A DNA stretch of 55,496 nt from Deltaproteobacteria bacterium (GCA_002687015.1 NYZB01000189.1:1-55496); one strand, 5' to 3'; counted from the first letter of the stretch, positions 23,791 through 32,603 are shown. A program made the numbers and translations. Notes: generated from the sequence alone by a model not told the origin.

Positions 23791-25035
23791 TCAGAGATCC
23801 TCACGCAGGGCCGTCGAGGTGTCGATCTCGCGAATCCGCCGCGCCGGGAGCACGGCGGAGACGATGGCGACGCCGAGGATCGCGGCGACCGTGACCACGA
23901 CGACCGCGCCCGAGAGGATCGGCTTCGGCAGGGTCTCCGGGGTCCATCGCACCAGGGCGGCACACAGGCCCAGGCCGAGGGCCACGCCGCCGAGGGTCGC
24001 TGCGCCCGAGACCAGCGCGCTCTCCAGGAGGGTCTGCCGGACCAGCCAGCGGTGTCTCGCTCCCACGGCCTTGGCGACGGCGATCTCGGCGCTGCGTTCG
24101 GCGAGGATCGCCAGGTGGTAGTTGGCGATGCCCACGGCTCCGATCAGCAGGGTGATCAGGCCCGCAAACCCGATGAAGCCCGCAAAGCCCGCGTGGAAGA
24201 GCTCGATCAGGTCGAGGAACCGGGCCAGGTCGAACCACATGAAGGCGTCTTCGTCCTCGGCGTGGAAGCCGGCTCGCGGGCCCAGCACGCGGAGCGTGGC
24301 GGCCACGGCCTCCTCGGTGCCCACGCCGGGGCGCGGGAACACCAGGAGGTTTCCCACCGCCTCCTCGTCATAGCCCAGCGAGCCCTCTGCGGTGGTGATG
24401 GGGACCATCAGCATCCGGTTGTCGGGCCGGTTCGTGTTCATGTACTGCCGGCCCTTCTTCGCGGCGACACCCAGCACGCGGAAGGGATGCCCCTCGATCC
24501 GCAGGATCGCTCCCACGGCGGCGAGGGGACTTCCGAAGAGATCGACGGCGGCGTCGTGGCCCAGGACCGCGACCGGCCGGCGCCGTGCCACGTCCGCGCG
24601 ATCGAAGAAGCGACCCTGGGCGATGTCGAAGTTCCGGTAGCCCGCCCAGCGTTGGTCCACACCCGTCAGGTCGAGGCGTCGTGTCCGCGGCCCCACGTCG
24701 ACGAGGGCTCGACCCCGCGACATCTGCTGGGGAAGCACGGCCTCGATCTGGTGCGCAGCACCGCGCTCGACTGCAGCCGCGTCCCGACGGGATACGCGGA
24801 CCGGCAGACCCTTGCGGAAGCCCGGGAATCCCGAAGAGGTCGCCGCCGGGTACATCATCACGAAGCTCTGACCGAAGCTCCCGAGCTCGCCGTGCATGTA
24901 GGTGCGGAACCCCTCCCCCCAGGAGAGCAGCAGGATCACGGCCGCCGTGCCCCAGAAGACGCCGAGAGAGGAGGCCAGGGCCCGTCCCGGATGCTCGGCC
25001 AGGGCCTCGACGGCCATCCGCAGGCGCTCGCTCAC
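23791..25035 (-). CDS. MacB-like ABC transporter permease (second of two)
   Basis: A 414-residue FtsX/MacB-type permease with an N-terminal helix (LASSLGVFWGTAAVILLLS, about residues 20-38), a large periplasmic domain, and three C-terminal helices including IGFAGLITLLIGAVGIANY. It contains its own periplasmic core but no ATPase domain. It overlaps the preceding permease gene by ATGA, so the two probably form a heterodimer powered by the ATPase at 26300. Substrate is unknown; the position directly downstream of the polyene operon suggests export of the product or a precursor. Confidence 0.88.
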   Translation of the reverse strand: MSERLRMAVEALAEHPGRALASSLGVFWGTAAVILLLSWGEGFRTYMHGELGSFGQSFVMMYPAATSSGFPGFRKGLPVRVSRRDAAAVERGAAHQIEAVLPQQMSRGRALVDVGPRTRRLDLTGVDQRWAGYRNFDIAQGRFFDRADVARRRPVAVLGHDAAVDLFGSPLAAVGAILRIEGHPFRVLGVAAKKGRQYMNTNRPDNRMLMVPITTAEGSLGYDEEAVGNLLVFPRPGVGTEEAVAATLRVLGPRAGFHAEDEDAFMWFDLARFLDLIELFHAGFAGFIGFAGLITLLIGAVGIANYHLAILAERSAEIAVAKAVGARHRWLVRQTLLESALVSGAATLGGVALGLGLCAALVRWTPETLPKPILSGAVVVVTVAAILGVAIVSAVLPARRIREIDTSTALREDL

Positions 25036-26303
25036 GAGACGCGCAGCGCCGCCGAGGGGTCGACCCTGCCGGCGATCCGGGCGGGGCCGAGGGCCGCCCC
25101 GAAGCCCACGAGGGAGAGGACCAGGATCGTCGTGAGCAGCACCCCGGACGAGATCTGTGGGTCGGGCACCGCGGGCGGAAGGGGGAGCGCCGAGATGGCG
25201 AAGCAGATGCCGACCGCCAGTACGATGCCGGCGAGGCCGCCGCCGAAGACGATCGCCAGGGTCTCGGCCACGATCTGGAGGAGGAGATCGCTCCGCCGTG
25301 CACCGCAGGCGCGCCGCATGGCGAGCTCACGGCGCCTCCCGTTCACGAGCGCGACCATCAGGTTCGCTACGCCCACGCCCGAGAGGGCGAGGGTGAGGGT
25401 TCCGACCAGACCGAGCAGCAGCTCGAGCGCCACGAAGACGTTGCGGATCCCCCCGATCATGTCCGGGACCCGATCGAAGCGGAGCGCCTCGTCGTCGCCC
25501 GGCACCAGGCGATGGCGAGGGCCCAGGGCGTGCCAGACGTCTCGCTCCAAGGCCTCGGTCTCGGCGATGCGCAGGGGCTCGAGGTAGACGCGGTCGATCT
25601 CGTCGCCCCGACCGGCGACCCGCTGGCCGGCCGAGAGCGGCACGAAGGCCATGTTGTCGTGGAGGTCCATGTTCGTCATGAGCTGGAAGCCCTTCTCCTC
25701 GAGGATTCCCACCACCCGGAAGGCGCTTCCTGCGATCCGCACCGACTCGCCCAGGGCGCGACCATCCGGAAACAGGACGCGCGCCAGCGCGGCGCCGAGC
25801 ACCGCGACCCTGCGGGCTTCGGCTTCGTCCCGCTCGTCCAGATAGCGGCCTCGCGCGACGTGGTGGTTCCGGATTCCGGCCAGATCGGAGTGGGCGGCGG
25901 AGACGATCGTGGCCCTCGTCTTGGCTCGGCTCTCGGCGGTGGTCGCCATCAGGATCTCACCGGCGGCGAGGGCCACGCGCGGGCTCGCAGCGCGGATCCG
26001 CTGCACGTCCTCCCTCTCCAATCGGATCGGGCGCCCCGGACGAAGGCCGCCGTTCTCGGCGGTCGTGTACTCGCCTTCCACCGCGGTCCAGCGCGCTCCG
26101 GTCTTCTCGACACCGAGATCGAGGAAGCCCATGAAGCCGGTACCCAGGGCCAGCAGCAGCACCACGCTGGCGCTTCCCCAGACCAGGCCCACGAAGGTCA
26201 AGAGGTGCCGGCGCCAGTCTTCCCGGATCTCCAGGGCTGCATCCTCGAGCAGCACGGGGAAGAGCCTCAGGGCCCGGCGCCAGCGGGCGCCGCCCCCGTT
26301 CAC
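25032..26303 (-). CDS. MacB-like ABC transporter permease (first of two)
   Basis: A 423-residue FtsX/MacB-type permease: N-terminal helix FVGLVWGSASVVLLLALGTG, periplasmic MacB_PCD-type domain, then helices including LLLGLVGTLTLALSGVGVANL and TTILVLSLVGFGAAL. Sequence differs from its partner enough to indicate distinct halves of a heterodimer. It overlaps the ATPase gene by four bases upstream and its partner by four bases downstream. The QxxMRR-like REL motif region (RRRELAMRRACGARR) is the ATPase coupling segment. Confidence 0.88.
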   Translation of the reverse strand: MNGGGARWRRALRLFPVLLEDAALEIREDWRRHLLTFVGLVWGSASVVLLLALGTGFMGFLDLGVEKTGARWTAVEGEYTTAENGGLRPGRPIRLEREDVQRIRAASPRVALAAGEILMATTAESRAKTRATIVSAAHSDLAGIRNHHVARGRYLDERDEAEARRVAVLGAALARVLFPDGRALGESVRIAGSAFRVVGILEEKGFQLMTNMDLHDNMAFVPLSAGQRVAGRGDEIDRVYLEPLRIAETEALERDVWHALGPRHRLVPGDDEALRFDRVPDMIGGIRNVFVALELLLGLVGTLTLALSGVGVANLMVALVNGRRRELAMRRACGARRSDLLLQIVAETLAIVFGGGLAGIVLAVGICFAISALPLPPAVPDPQISSGVLLTTILVLSLVGFGAALGPARIAGRVDPSAALRVS

Positions 26304-26977
26304 GCTGCGATCCCCGTCACCCGACCGTCGCGGAGCCGGATCACGCGACCGGCTCGTGCGGCCACCTCGTCACTGTGGGTGACGACGACCAGGGTTCGTC
26401 CCTCGGCGTGAAGGGCCTCGAAGAGCGCCAGGATCTCCCCACTCGTGGCTTCGTCCAGGTTCCCCGTGGGCTCGTCGGCCAGGATCACGCGCGGCTCGTT
26501 CACGAGGGCTCGCGCGATCGCGACCCGCTGGCGCTCTCCGCCCGAGAGCTGGGCTGGACGATGGTGGATTCGATGACCAAGGCCGACACGTTCGAGCAGG
26601 AGGCGCGCGCGGTCTTCTCGCTCGGCGCGGGCCACGCCGGCGTACAGGAGCGGCAGGGCCGCATTGCGAAGCGCACTCATCCTGGGCATCAGGTTGAAGG
26701 TCTGGAACACGAAGCCGAGGCGCTGCGCGCGGAGGTCGGCCAGCGCGTCGTCGCTCCAATCCTCCACGGGCTCGTCCTCGAAGCAGATGCTGCCCTCGCT
26801 CGGGCGCGACAGGGCGCCCAGGATCTCGAGGCAGGTCGTCTTGCCGGAGCCGGAGGGACCCATGATCGCGAGGAACTCGCCGGCTTCGATCGCCAGGTCC
26901 ACCCCGCGCAGGATCTCCACCTCCTGCTCTCCGAGGCGGAAGCGCTTGCGAACCTGCCGGAGGGCGAGGAGGCTCAT
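26300..26977 (-). CDS. ABC transporter ATP-binding protein (MacB/LolD-type)
   Basis: A 225-residue ATPase with Walker [11 protein letters not shown]-loop region [10 protein letters not shown], signature [15 protein letters not shown], and Walker [14 protein letters not shown]. The FVFQ-FNL-P pattern and the DEPTGNLD box are those of the MacB/LolD/FtsE export group. ATG at 26977 is preferred over an upstream ATG because [12 protein letters not shown] is the normal N-terminus. It lies between the adaptor gene and the two permease genes, each pair overlapping by four bases, so the four form one operon. Confidence 0.94.
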   Translation of the reverse strand: MSLLALRQVRKRFRLGEQEVEILRGVDLAIEAGEFLAIMGPSGSGKTTCLEILGALSRPSEGSICFEDEPVEDWSDDALADLRAQRLGFVFQTFNLMPRMSALRNAALPLLYAGVARAEREDRARLLLERVGLGHRIHHRPAQLSGGERQRVAIARALVNEPRVILADEPTGNLDEATSGEILALFEALHAEGRTLVVVTHSDEVAARAGRVIRLRDGRVTGIAA

Positions 26978-28164
26978 CCCGCGCTCTCCGGAACCTCGAG
27001 CAGGACCAGGTCTCCCTCTTCGAGGCCGGTCCGGATCACGGTGTGGAAGCCGTCGCTGGCGCCCTCTTCGATGCGCACCCACTCCTCTCCGCTCCTGCCC
27101 GAGATCCCGCGTCGGACGCGCGGCCCGTCGCCATCGCGATCGATGGCGCCGTTGGGCACGAGCAGCACGTCGACGTGGCGTCCCACCTGGATCCGGGTGT
27201 CGGCCGACATGCCGACCCGCGCGCGGGGGTCGCGCACGAGCTCGATCTCGACCTCGAAGCTCGACACGCTGCCCTCGGCCCGTCCGGCCGAGGACACCTT
27301 GCGCACGTGGCCCACGAGGGCCTCCTCGGGAAAGGCGTCGACGCGGACTTCCACGCTCTGTCCCATCCGAACCGAAGCGACGTCGTTCTCATCCACCTCG
27401 GCCAGCACGTGCAGGCGCCGGTCGTCGGCGAGGGTCGCGACCACCGTCCCGCCATTCTGGAGATCGGCGACGGCCGTTCCCACCTCGACGGCCCGGCGCA
27501 CGACGACGCCCCCGATGGGGGAGCGGATGATCGCCTTCTCGACGTCGCGCCGCATTCGCCGCAGCGCGTTCTCCGCCTCCTCCACCGAAGCGCGCCGCGC
27601 CGCCTTCTCTGCTCGTGCATCCCCGAGCGCGATCTCGGCGAGTGAGGTGCGGTGCTCTTCCAGCTCCAGGGTCTCCTGCGAGGCGATGCCCCGGGCATGG
27701 AGCCCCTTCACCCGCGCGAGGTCGCGCCGGGCCTTGCGGAGCTCGATCCGGGCGCGTCCGACCAGGTCCATCCGCGCGCGGGCACGCCGCACCTCGAGGG
27801 CGGCCGCCATCTCGGCGACCCGGTCGAGGAGACGCTCGCGATCCAGCTCGACCAGGGGCTGGCCGGGCTCGACCCGATCGCCATCATCCACGTGGACCCG
27901 GGCGACGATGCCCGGGATCTCGGACTGGACCACGACCCTGGCGCTGGGCTCGAGGCTGCCGTTGGCGATGACCAGCTCGCGCAGGACGCCGCGCTCGACG
28001 GGCACGGCGTCCAGGCGGGAGGGCAGGTCCCCGTCGTCCGGCCCGAGCTCCGAGGTCAGGCCCAGGTAGGCCAGGGCCAGGAGAAGGAAGGTCGCTCCGA
28101 CGCCGAGGGCGGCTCTCGCGACCCGGCGCAGCGGGTCGGAGCCGCTCGTGTGTTCACTCGCCAT
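26974..28164 (-). CDS. MacA/HlyD-like periplasmic adaptor
   Basis: A 396-residue membrane fusion protein: one N-terminal membrane anchor (about residues 17-36), a biotinyl-lipoyl half-motif GIVARVHVDDGDRVEPGQPL, a long coiled-coil hairpin (about residues 105-190, rich in Arg, Glu and Ala), the returning lipoyl half IIRSPIGGVVVRRAVEVGT, and beta-barrel and membrane-proximal domains. It would connect the ABC permeases to an outer-membrane channel; none is encoded in the window. The ATG at 28162-28164 is chosen over an upstream one because the anchor starts soon after. It is the first gene of the exporter operon. Confidence 0.9.
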   Translation of the reverse strand: MASEHTSGSDPLRRVARAALGVGATFLLLALAYLGLTSELGPDDGDLPSRLDAVPVERGVLRELVIANGSLEPSARVVVQSEIPGIVARVHVDDGDRVEPGQPLVELDRERLLDRVAEMAAALEVRRARARMDLVGRARIELRKARRDLARVKGLHARGIASQETLELEEHRTSLAEIALGDARAEKAARRASVEEAENALRRMRRDVEKAIIRSPIGGVVVRRAVEVGTAVADLQNGGTVVATLADDRRLHVLAEVDENDVASVRMGQSVEVRVDAFPEEALVGHVRKVSSAGRAEGSVSSFEVEIELVRDPRARVGMSADTRIQVGRHVDVLLVPNGAIDRDGDGPRVRRGISGRSGEEWVRIEEGASDGFHTVIRTGLEEGDLVLLEVPESAG

Positions 28165-28191
28165 GGCCAGGTGCCAGAGCAAATTCTGGGC

Positions 28192-28290
28192 CAGCTGCTG
28201 CAGCTGCGAGGCTGCTCCTCGGGAGCTTCTGTGCGCGTGGGGTGCAGCTCGAAGGCGACGCTGCACCGATCCGACTGCAGCGGGCTGCAG
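28192..28290. repeat. CTGCAG-rich dyads upstream of the exporter operon
   Basis: The 168-base gap between the FAH gene and the adaptor gene (both on minus) holds several inverted elements: CAGCTG-CTG-CAGCTG at 28192-28206, GGTGCAG at 28241-28247 pairing with CTGCACC at 28261-28267 (13-base loop), and CTGCAG-CGGG-CTGCAG at 28275-28290. They could end the ring-cleavage transcript and/or regulate the exporter. No T-run or clear promoter is visible. Confidence 0.4.
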
Positions 28291-28332
28291 CTCGTGCTGG
28301 CGCCGAGCCCGTCACGCCACGTCCGCTCAGTG

Positions 28333-29292
28333 TCAGAGCCGCTCGACGGGGTTGCTGAGCCTCCCGAGTCCCTCGATCTCGATTTCGCAGGGGCCCTCGC
28401 GCTTCAGGAGGTCGAGGTCTCGGAGCCCGTACCGGCCCCCCCGGACAGCTGTGCCGAAGTGGACCAGGTCTCCGGGCAGCAGCGTGAAGTACCGCGTCGC
28501 ATGCTCGAGCACCCGGGGCACGTCGAACATCAGGTTCGCGGTGCTGTCCTCGGTCACGAGCTCGCCTCCGAGCCACACCCGAACCGAGAGCGCATTCGGG
28601 TCGGGAACCTCGTCGGCGGTGACCAACCAGGGTCCGCAGGGCCCGAAGGTGTCGGTGCTCTTGGATCGCGCGTGGTAGGTGAGCTGCATGTCGCCGTGCT
28701 CGAAGCCCTCGGGCGGCGGCGTGATCCCGGGGTTCGCGAATACGATCGTGTCCTCGCTCTTGAGTCCGACCGAGGTGACGTCGTTGATGATCGTGTAGCC
28801 GAGAACGGCATCCAGCGCGTTCTCGCGCGTCAGGAACTTCGCCTCCCGGCCGACGACGAGGGCGAGCTCGGCCTCGGGATGGGTCAGGCCGTAGTCGGAG
28901 CGGATCTGGATGGCCTCGCCGTGGCCGATCAGGCTGGACGGGGCCTTGTTGAAGAAGGCCGGCTCGTCCACGTACTTCCTGGCGACCGCGGCCAGGGCGG
29001 AGTTGTTGTTGGCGACGGAGAGGATCTTCGACGGACGTCGCATGGGTGGCCGGAAGCGGATCTCGTCGATGGGAAAGGCCCGATCCCGGCAGGCGTGAGC
29101 CGCCCGGGCGCAGCGCTCGACGTCGGCCAGGAGAGCGGGTCCGCCCAGGGCGAGCTCCGTCATGTCGACGGGCCGGCGATCGGCGGGCAAGCCCGCCCGG
29201 GTCCAGGCGTCGACCAGGTCGACGATCGCCTCTTCGTCCAGGGCGATACCGATCCTCTCGATCCCCTCGGCCGCGAAGCTCGCGAGACGCAT
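28333..29292 (-). CDS. Fumarylacetoacetate hydrolase-family protein
   Basis: A 319-residue FAH-superfamily enzyme. Metal ligands of the family appear in THPEAELALVVGREAK and GYTIINDVTSVGLKSEDT, and the C-terminal LLPGDLVHFGTAVRGG is the conserved product-side loop. Family members hydrolyse or hydrate ring-cleavage products, or decarboxylate oxo-acids. Located three bases after an MhpB-type dioxygenase, it most plausibly processes the ring-fission product, as the hydratase MhpD does in the phenylpropionate pathway. The exact reaction cannot be set from sequence. Last gene of the operon beginning at 31004. Confidence 0.85.
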   Translation of the reverse strand: MRLASFAAEGIERIGIALDEEAIVDLVDAWTRAGLPADRRPVDMTELALGGPALLADVERCARAAHACRDRAFPIDEIRFRPPMRRPSKILSVANNNSALAAVARKYVDEPAFFNKAPSSLIGHGEAIQIRSDYGLTHPEAELALVVGREAKFLTRENALDAVLGYTIINDVTSVGLKSEDTIVFANPGITPPPEGFEHGDMQLTYHARSKSTDTFGPCGPWLVTADEVPDPNALSVRVWLGGELVTEDSTANLMFDVPRVLEHATRYFTLLPGDLVHFGTAVRGGRYGLRDLDLLKREGPCEIEIEGLGRLSNPVERL

Positions 29293-29295
29293 GGC

Positions 29296-30255
29296 CTAGC
29301 TTCCCGTCGTCGGGCCAGCGTGCACCAGGCCGACCGAGGCGCCGTAGGCCGGGACCGGCGCGTAGTAGTCCACCGAGGGCGGATCGCAGCCCAGCGCCTG
29401 GCTCGCAGCCGCCGCCGCGATCCAGAAATGGACCTCGGCAGCACCCAGACCACCCTGCTCCACGATCCATGCGTTCTCCCAGGAATCGAACTCCGCAAGC
29501 GAGCCGGCGCTGAGTGTGTCGAGGAATCGGCGGTCGAAGTCGGGCCGACACGGGGAGGCCGCCTCTCCCGAGGCGTAGAGCTTCGCGCCGATCAGGGTCA
29601 GATTCTCGACTCGCTCGAGCCAGGCCTCTCGCGAGAGGTCCTTGGAGCCGGGCCCATGAAGCTGGTACTGGTGGACGCCTTCCCCCGTTGCCGCGAAGTC
29701 CGGGAAGAGCGGTGACGGATCGTGGGAGAGCCCGCCCGACCCGATCACGGCGACCCGGCGCCCCGAACTCGCCAGGAAGCGGCCGACGGCTTCACCCAGC
29801 TCCCGGGAGCGAGCCGTGCTCGGGCGCGGACCCGCGATGATGCTCGTGAAGATCGGAATCACGGGATAGCGATCGAGGCCACCCGTCAGGAAGTGGATCG
29901 GCTGCGAGAAGCCGTGGTCGACCTCGAGGTCGTGGGACACGGCCACGTCGAAGCGATCCCGCCGCAGAGCGTCGGCCAGCTCGAGGGCGGCCTCCGCCGG
30001 TACGTCGAAGGCGCCCGGGAAGCCGCCGAAGTCTCCGGGCACGGCCCGCGCCGAGGCGCCCACGCAGAAGAGGGGCATCATGCGCATGTGGACGCCCGTG
30101 TAGTGGTCCGGCGCGAACATGACGATCAGCTCGGGATCGAAGCTCTCGAGCGTCTTTCGCAGCCGGCCGAAGGCGCTCATGACCTCGTCGTGTTCGTTGG
30201 GGCGCTCCGTCGTGAGGAGCGGGCTGTGGGATGCGCAGATCAACATGGAAGGCAT
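29296..30255 (-). CDS. mhpB: MhpB-type class III extradiol ring-cleavage dioxygenase
   Basis: A 319-residue LigB-superfamily enzyme close in layout to E. coli MhpB (2,3-dihydroxyphenylpropionate 1,2-dioxygenase). Shared landmarks are CASHSPLL (residues 8-13), VMFAPDHYTGVHMRMMP, DLEVDHGFSQPIHFL with His114, and IGSGGLSHDPSP with His178, matching the catalytic His115 and His179 of MhpB. It opens catecholic rings next to a side chain using Fe(II) and O2. ATG at 30255 (MPSMLICASHS) fits the family start. It lies between a GST-like gene and an FAH-family gene and close to a divergent IclR regulator, a typical phenylpropanoid catabolic layout. The side chain accepted here is not known. Confidence 0.88.
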   Translation of the reverse strand: MPSMLICASHSPLLTTERPNEHDEVMSAFGRLRKTLESFDPELIVMFAPDHYTGVHMRMMPLFCVGASARAVPGDFGGFPGAFDVPAEAALELADALRRDRFDVAVSHDLEVDHGFSQPIHFLTGGLDRYPVIPIFTSIIAGPRPSTARSRELGEAVGRFLASSGRRVAVIGSGGLSHDPSPLFPDFAATGEGVHQYQLHGPGSKDLSREAWLERVENLTLIGAKLYASGEAASPCRPDFDRRFLDTLSAGSLAEFDSWENAWIVEQGGLGAAEVHFWIAAAAASQALGCDPPSVDYYAPVPAYGASVGLVHAGPTTGS

Positions 30256-30260
30256 GGGGG

Positions 30261-31004
30261 TCACTCCGTGATGTCCACAAAGGTGGGGAACTTCAGCATG
30301 GCCTCGGCGTAGCTGGGGCGCGCCTTGATGCGCTCCCACCACGCCTCGGTGCGAGGGCGGAGGCCGTCCTCCCAGAACCCGGCCATGTCGAGGATCGTCA
30401 TGCGGTGCACGAAAGGCGTCCAGGTGACCTCCGCCAGTGTGTACTGCTCGCCGGCCAGCCAGGGGCCCTCTTCCAGCGCGGCCTCCAGGGTGGCGACCGC
30501 GTTCTCGAGATCTGCCGCTGCCTGGTCGAGCGCGGCCTGCGGAACGTCCTCGCCGCGGCCGACATGGGCGTGGATGGCGCCGCGTTCCGGCATCGGGTGG
30601 TTCGCGGCATAAGCGGCGAGCTCCTCCTCGCTGAGCCGCTCCATGTGCCGCTTGATGTAGCGCTGCATGGTCTGCAGGCCCACCGCGATGAGCGCCGTAT
30701 CGTCCTGCAGCTGGATGAGGGCTCGTACCCGCTCCAGGGCCGCGGGCTCCCCCGGTCGCAACGGCGGTCGGGGGAAGTGCTCGTCCAGGTACTCGATGAT
30801 GTCTGTGGACTCGCACACGACCCTTCCGTCGTGAACGAGGGTCGGTACCACGCCCTTCGGGTTCAGCTGCAGATAGTCGGGCGCCAGGTTCTCGAGCTTC
30901 ATGAGGTCCACGTGGTGCGGAACCCAGTCGAGGCCTTTTTCCGCCAGGCACACCCGCACCTTCTGTGCGCAGACCGAGTCGTTGTAGTGATAGAGCTCGA
31001 GCAC
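30261..31004 (-). CDS. Glutathione S-transferase-like protein
   Basis: A 247-residue GST-fold protein. The thioredoxin-like N-domain has ELYHYNDSVCAQKVRVCL, the cis-proline GVVPTLV, and CESTDIIEYLDE for glutathione binding; the all-helical C-domain follows with LAGEQYTLAEVTW. GTG at 31004 is chosen as start because GGGAGG sits seven bases upstream and the beta-1 strand begins immediately; upstream ATGs at 31052 and 31073 are in frame but extend through a palindrome. In ring-cleavage operons such enzymes isomerise maleyl-type products or detoxify. First gene of the operon with the MhpB- and FAH-type genes. Confidence 0.85.
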   Translation of the reverse strand: MLELYHYNDSVCAQKVRVCLAEKGLDWVPHHVDLMKLENLAPDYLQLNPKGVVPTLVHDGRVVCESTDIIEYLDEHFPRPPLRPGEPAALERVRALIQLQDDTALIAVGLQTMQRYIKRHMERLSEEELAAYAANHPMPERGAIHAHVGRGEDVPQAALDQAAADLENAVATLEAALEEGPWLAGEQYTLAEVTWTPFVHRMTILDMAGFWEDGLRPRTEAWWERIKARPSYAEAMLKFPTFVDITE

Positions 31005-31072
31005 GTCCTTGCCTCCCGTCTGGAACCAGTATTGACCCCCGCCGGGCTCCATGCGAGTTTCGAGATCGACCA

Positions 31073-31087
31073 TTTCACATAGTGAAA
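31073..31087. promoter_or_regulatory. Candidate IclR-family operator between GST and iclR genes
   Basis: TTTCAC-ATA-GTGAAA is a perfect 15-base palindrome in the 90-base divergent gap, eight bases before the regulator's ATG. IclR-family proteins bind palindromes of this size in divergent gaps next to their own genes (KdgR boxes are similar in style). CATAGT within it could serve as the -10 for the regulator, giving autorepression. Confidence 0.5.
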
Positions 31088-31094
31088 CGACTTC

Positions 31095-31859
31095 ATGCCG
31101 AGCTATCGCCCCCTCCAATCCCTCGCGCGCAGTCTCGAGGTCCTGCGTCTGCTCAACCTGCGCCCGCTCACGAGCGTCGCAGCCCTGCATCGCGACTCCG
31201 GCCTGCCCAAGCCCACCCTGGTGCGCATCCTCGAGACGCTCGTGCATGAGGGCTACGTGCTCCGCGACCCTTCCGGCGGCGGCTATCGCGTGACCAGCGC
31301 GGTGCGTTCCCTCTCCGAGGGCTTCCACGAGCCCTCGCTCGTGATCGAGAGAGTCACGCCCAGTGCCCGTGCGCTCACGGAGAAGATCCGCTGGCCACTC
31401 GCCGTCGGGCTCTTCGATCGCGACGCGATGGTGGTTCGCTTCAGCACCATCCCCGACAGCCCCCTCGCCCTCTTCCCGTCGACCGTCAACTGGCGGCTGC
31501 CCATGCTGGGGTCGGGAATGGGGCTGGCCCACCTGGCCTTCTGCCCCGCCGAGGAACGCCGCATCATCCTCCGGGCTCTGCGCCGCTCGGAGCTTCCGCA
31601 GGATGCCATCGCGCGCGATTCGGCTCGCACGAGCCGCCTGCTCGCGCGCACGCGCCAGCGCGGCTACGGGTTGCGCGCGCCCTCTCGTCCCAGGTCCGGC
31701 GACTCCGCGTCGATCTCGATCCCGATTCGCAGACCCGGCCGGGTGCTCGCCTGCTTGAGCCTCACCTACATGGCCCGGGTGATGACACCCGCGGCTGCGG
31801 CGAGGCGCTATCTCCCCGATCTGCGCGACCTCGCCGACGAAGCCGCGGGTGGATCCTGA
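31095..31859 (+). CDS. IclR-family regulator (MhpR-like)
   Basis: A 254-residue regulator: N-terminal winged helix (SYRPLQSLARSLEVLRLL, then SGLPKPTLVRILETLVHEGY as the recognition helix) and a C-terminal effector-binding domain starting near residue 80. The opening resembles MhpR, the IclR-type activator of E. coli 3-phenylpropionate genes, which agrees with the adjacent mhpB-type gene. It probably senses an aromatic intermediate and controls the divergent operon through the palindrome at 31073-31087. ATG at 31095 is the only sensible start. It ends 15 bases before the convergent KS/CLF operon. Confidence 0.88.
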   Translation: MPSYRPLQSLARSLEVLRLLNLRPLTSVAALHRDSGLPKPTLVRILETLVHEGYVLRDPSGGGYRVTSAVRSLSEGFHEPSLVIERVTPSARALTEKIRWPLAVGLFDRDAMVVRFSTIPDSPLALFPSTVNWRLPMLGSGMGLAHLAFCPAEERRIILRALRRSELPQDAIARDSARTSRLLARTRQRGYGLRAPSRPRSGDSASISIPIRRPGRVLACLSLTYMARVMTPAAAARRYLPDLRDLADEAAGGS

Positions 31860-31874
31860 GGAAGACGCCGCCCG

Positions 31875-32603
31875 CTAGCTGCGCGCGAAGCACCAACGTT
31901 GGCGCGGCGTCGGGATCTCGAAGCGTTCCGTTCCGACGAGCCAGTGCCGCAGGAACTCGACGGCTGGCGGCCAGGGCGGAACGGGCGCGGGCTCGGGGTT
32001 CGGCGCGACCCGGAGCGTGAAGCCCGGGCCTTCTCCCCCTGTGGCCAGCTGCAGGGCCACGGCGTAGGCGCAGGCCGGCTCCTCCACCAGGCGGGCGAAG
32101 ACCGGATCCAGCGGGACGTCTCCCATCACCGCGAGCACGGCGCGATCGGGGGCCCGCTCCAGGTGGCCCAGGGCTTCGAGCAGCCCGCACCCGAAGCTGT
32201 CTTCTCGTGCGGCCAGGGAGGTCGAGGCCTGGCGGTTGCCCGTGGCGATCGAGTAGAGCCCGGCCTGGGCATTGTGGACCGTGTGGGAGAACTTGGCCGG
32301 GGAGAGCTTCTCGGCGCGGGCGACGTTCTCTAGCAGGCCCACGGACTCGTTGATGCTGCCATGGCGGGAGGAGAAGACCGTCCGTACCTGGCTCCGTTCC
32401 TCGTCGTTGCAGGCCTCCATGGCGGCCTTGAGCAGGATCTTCGAGAGCGGCGTGCAGCGGCGTCGCAGCATGGCCGGGAGGAAACGCGCGTCGGGAACCC
32501 CGTCGCCGCGCAGGGGAGCCGGTGCGGCGGCCCAGCCCTGCCAGGCTTCGGGTGTCTCCAGGCCGGGCGCCCAGGCGGCCATGCGGCGAAGCACGACCCT
32601 CAT
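31875..32603 (-). CDS. ApeC-like ketosynthase chain-length factor
   Basis: A 242-residue protein of the truncated beta-ketoacyl synthase (Ketoacyl-synt_2, chain-length factor) family. It has the VFSSRHGSINESVGLLENV and FSHTVHNAQAGLYSIATGN segments of this group and no ACSS-type nucleophile region, so it is catalytically silent and pairs with a full KS. It overlaps the KS gene upstream by four bases, so the pair is coupled. In aryl polyene assembly the ApeO-ApeC heterodimer sets chain length. It is separated from the rest of the cluster by the exporter and ring-cleavage operons. Confidence 0.88.
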   Translation of the reverse strand: MRVVLRRMAAWAPGLETPEAWQGWAAAPAPLRGDGVPDARFLPAMLRRRCTPLSKILLKAAMEACNDEERSQVRTVFSSRHGSINESVGLLENVARAEKLSPAKFSHTVHNAQAGLYSIATGNRQASTSLAAREDSFGCGLLEALGHLERAPDRAVLAVMGDVPLDPVFARLVEEPACAYAVALQLATGGEGPGFTLRVAPNPEPAPVPPWPPAVEFLRHWLVGTERFEIPTPRQRWCFARS

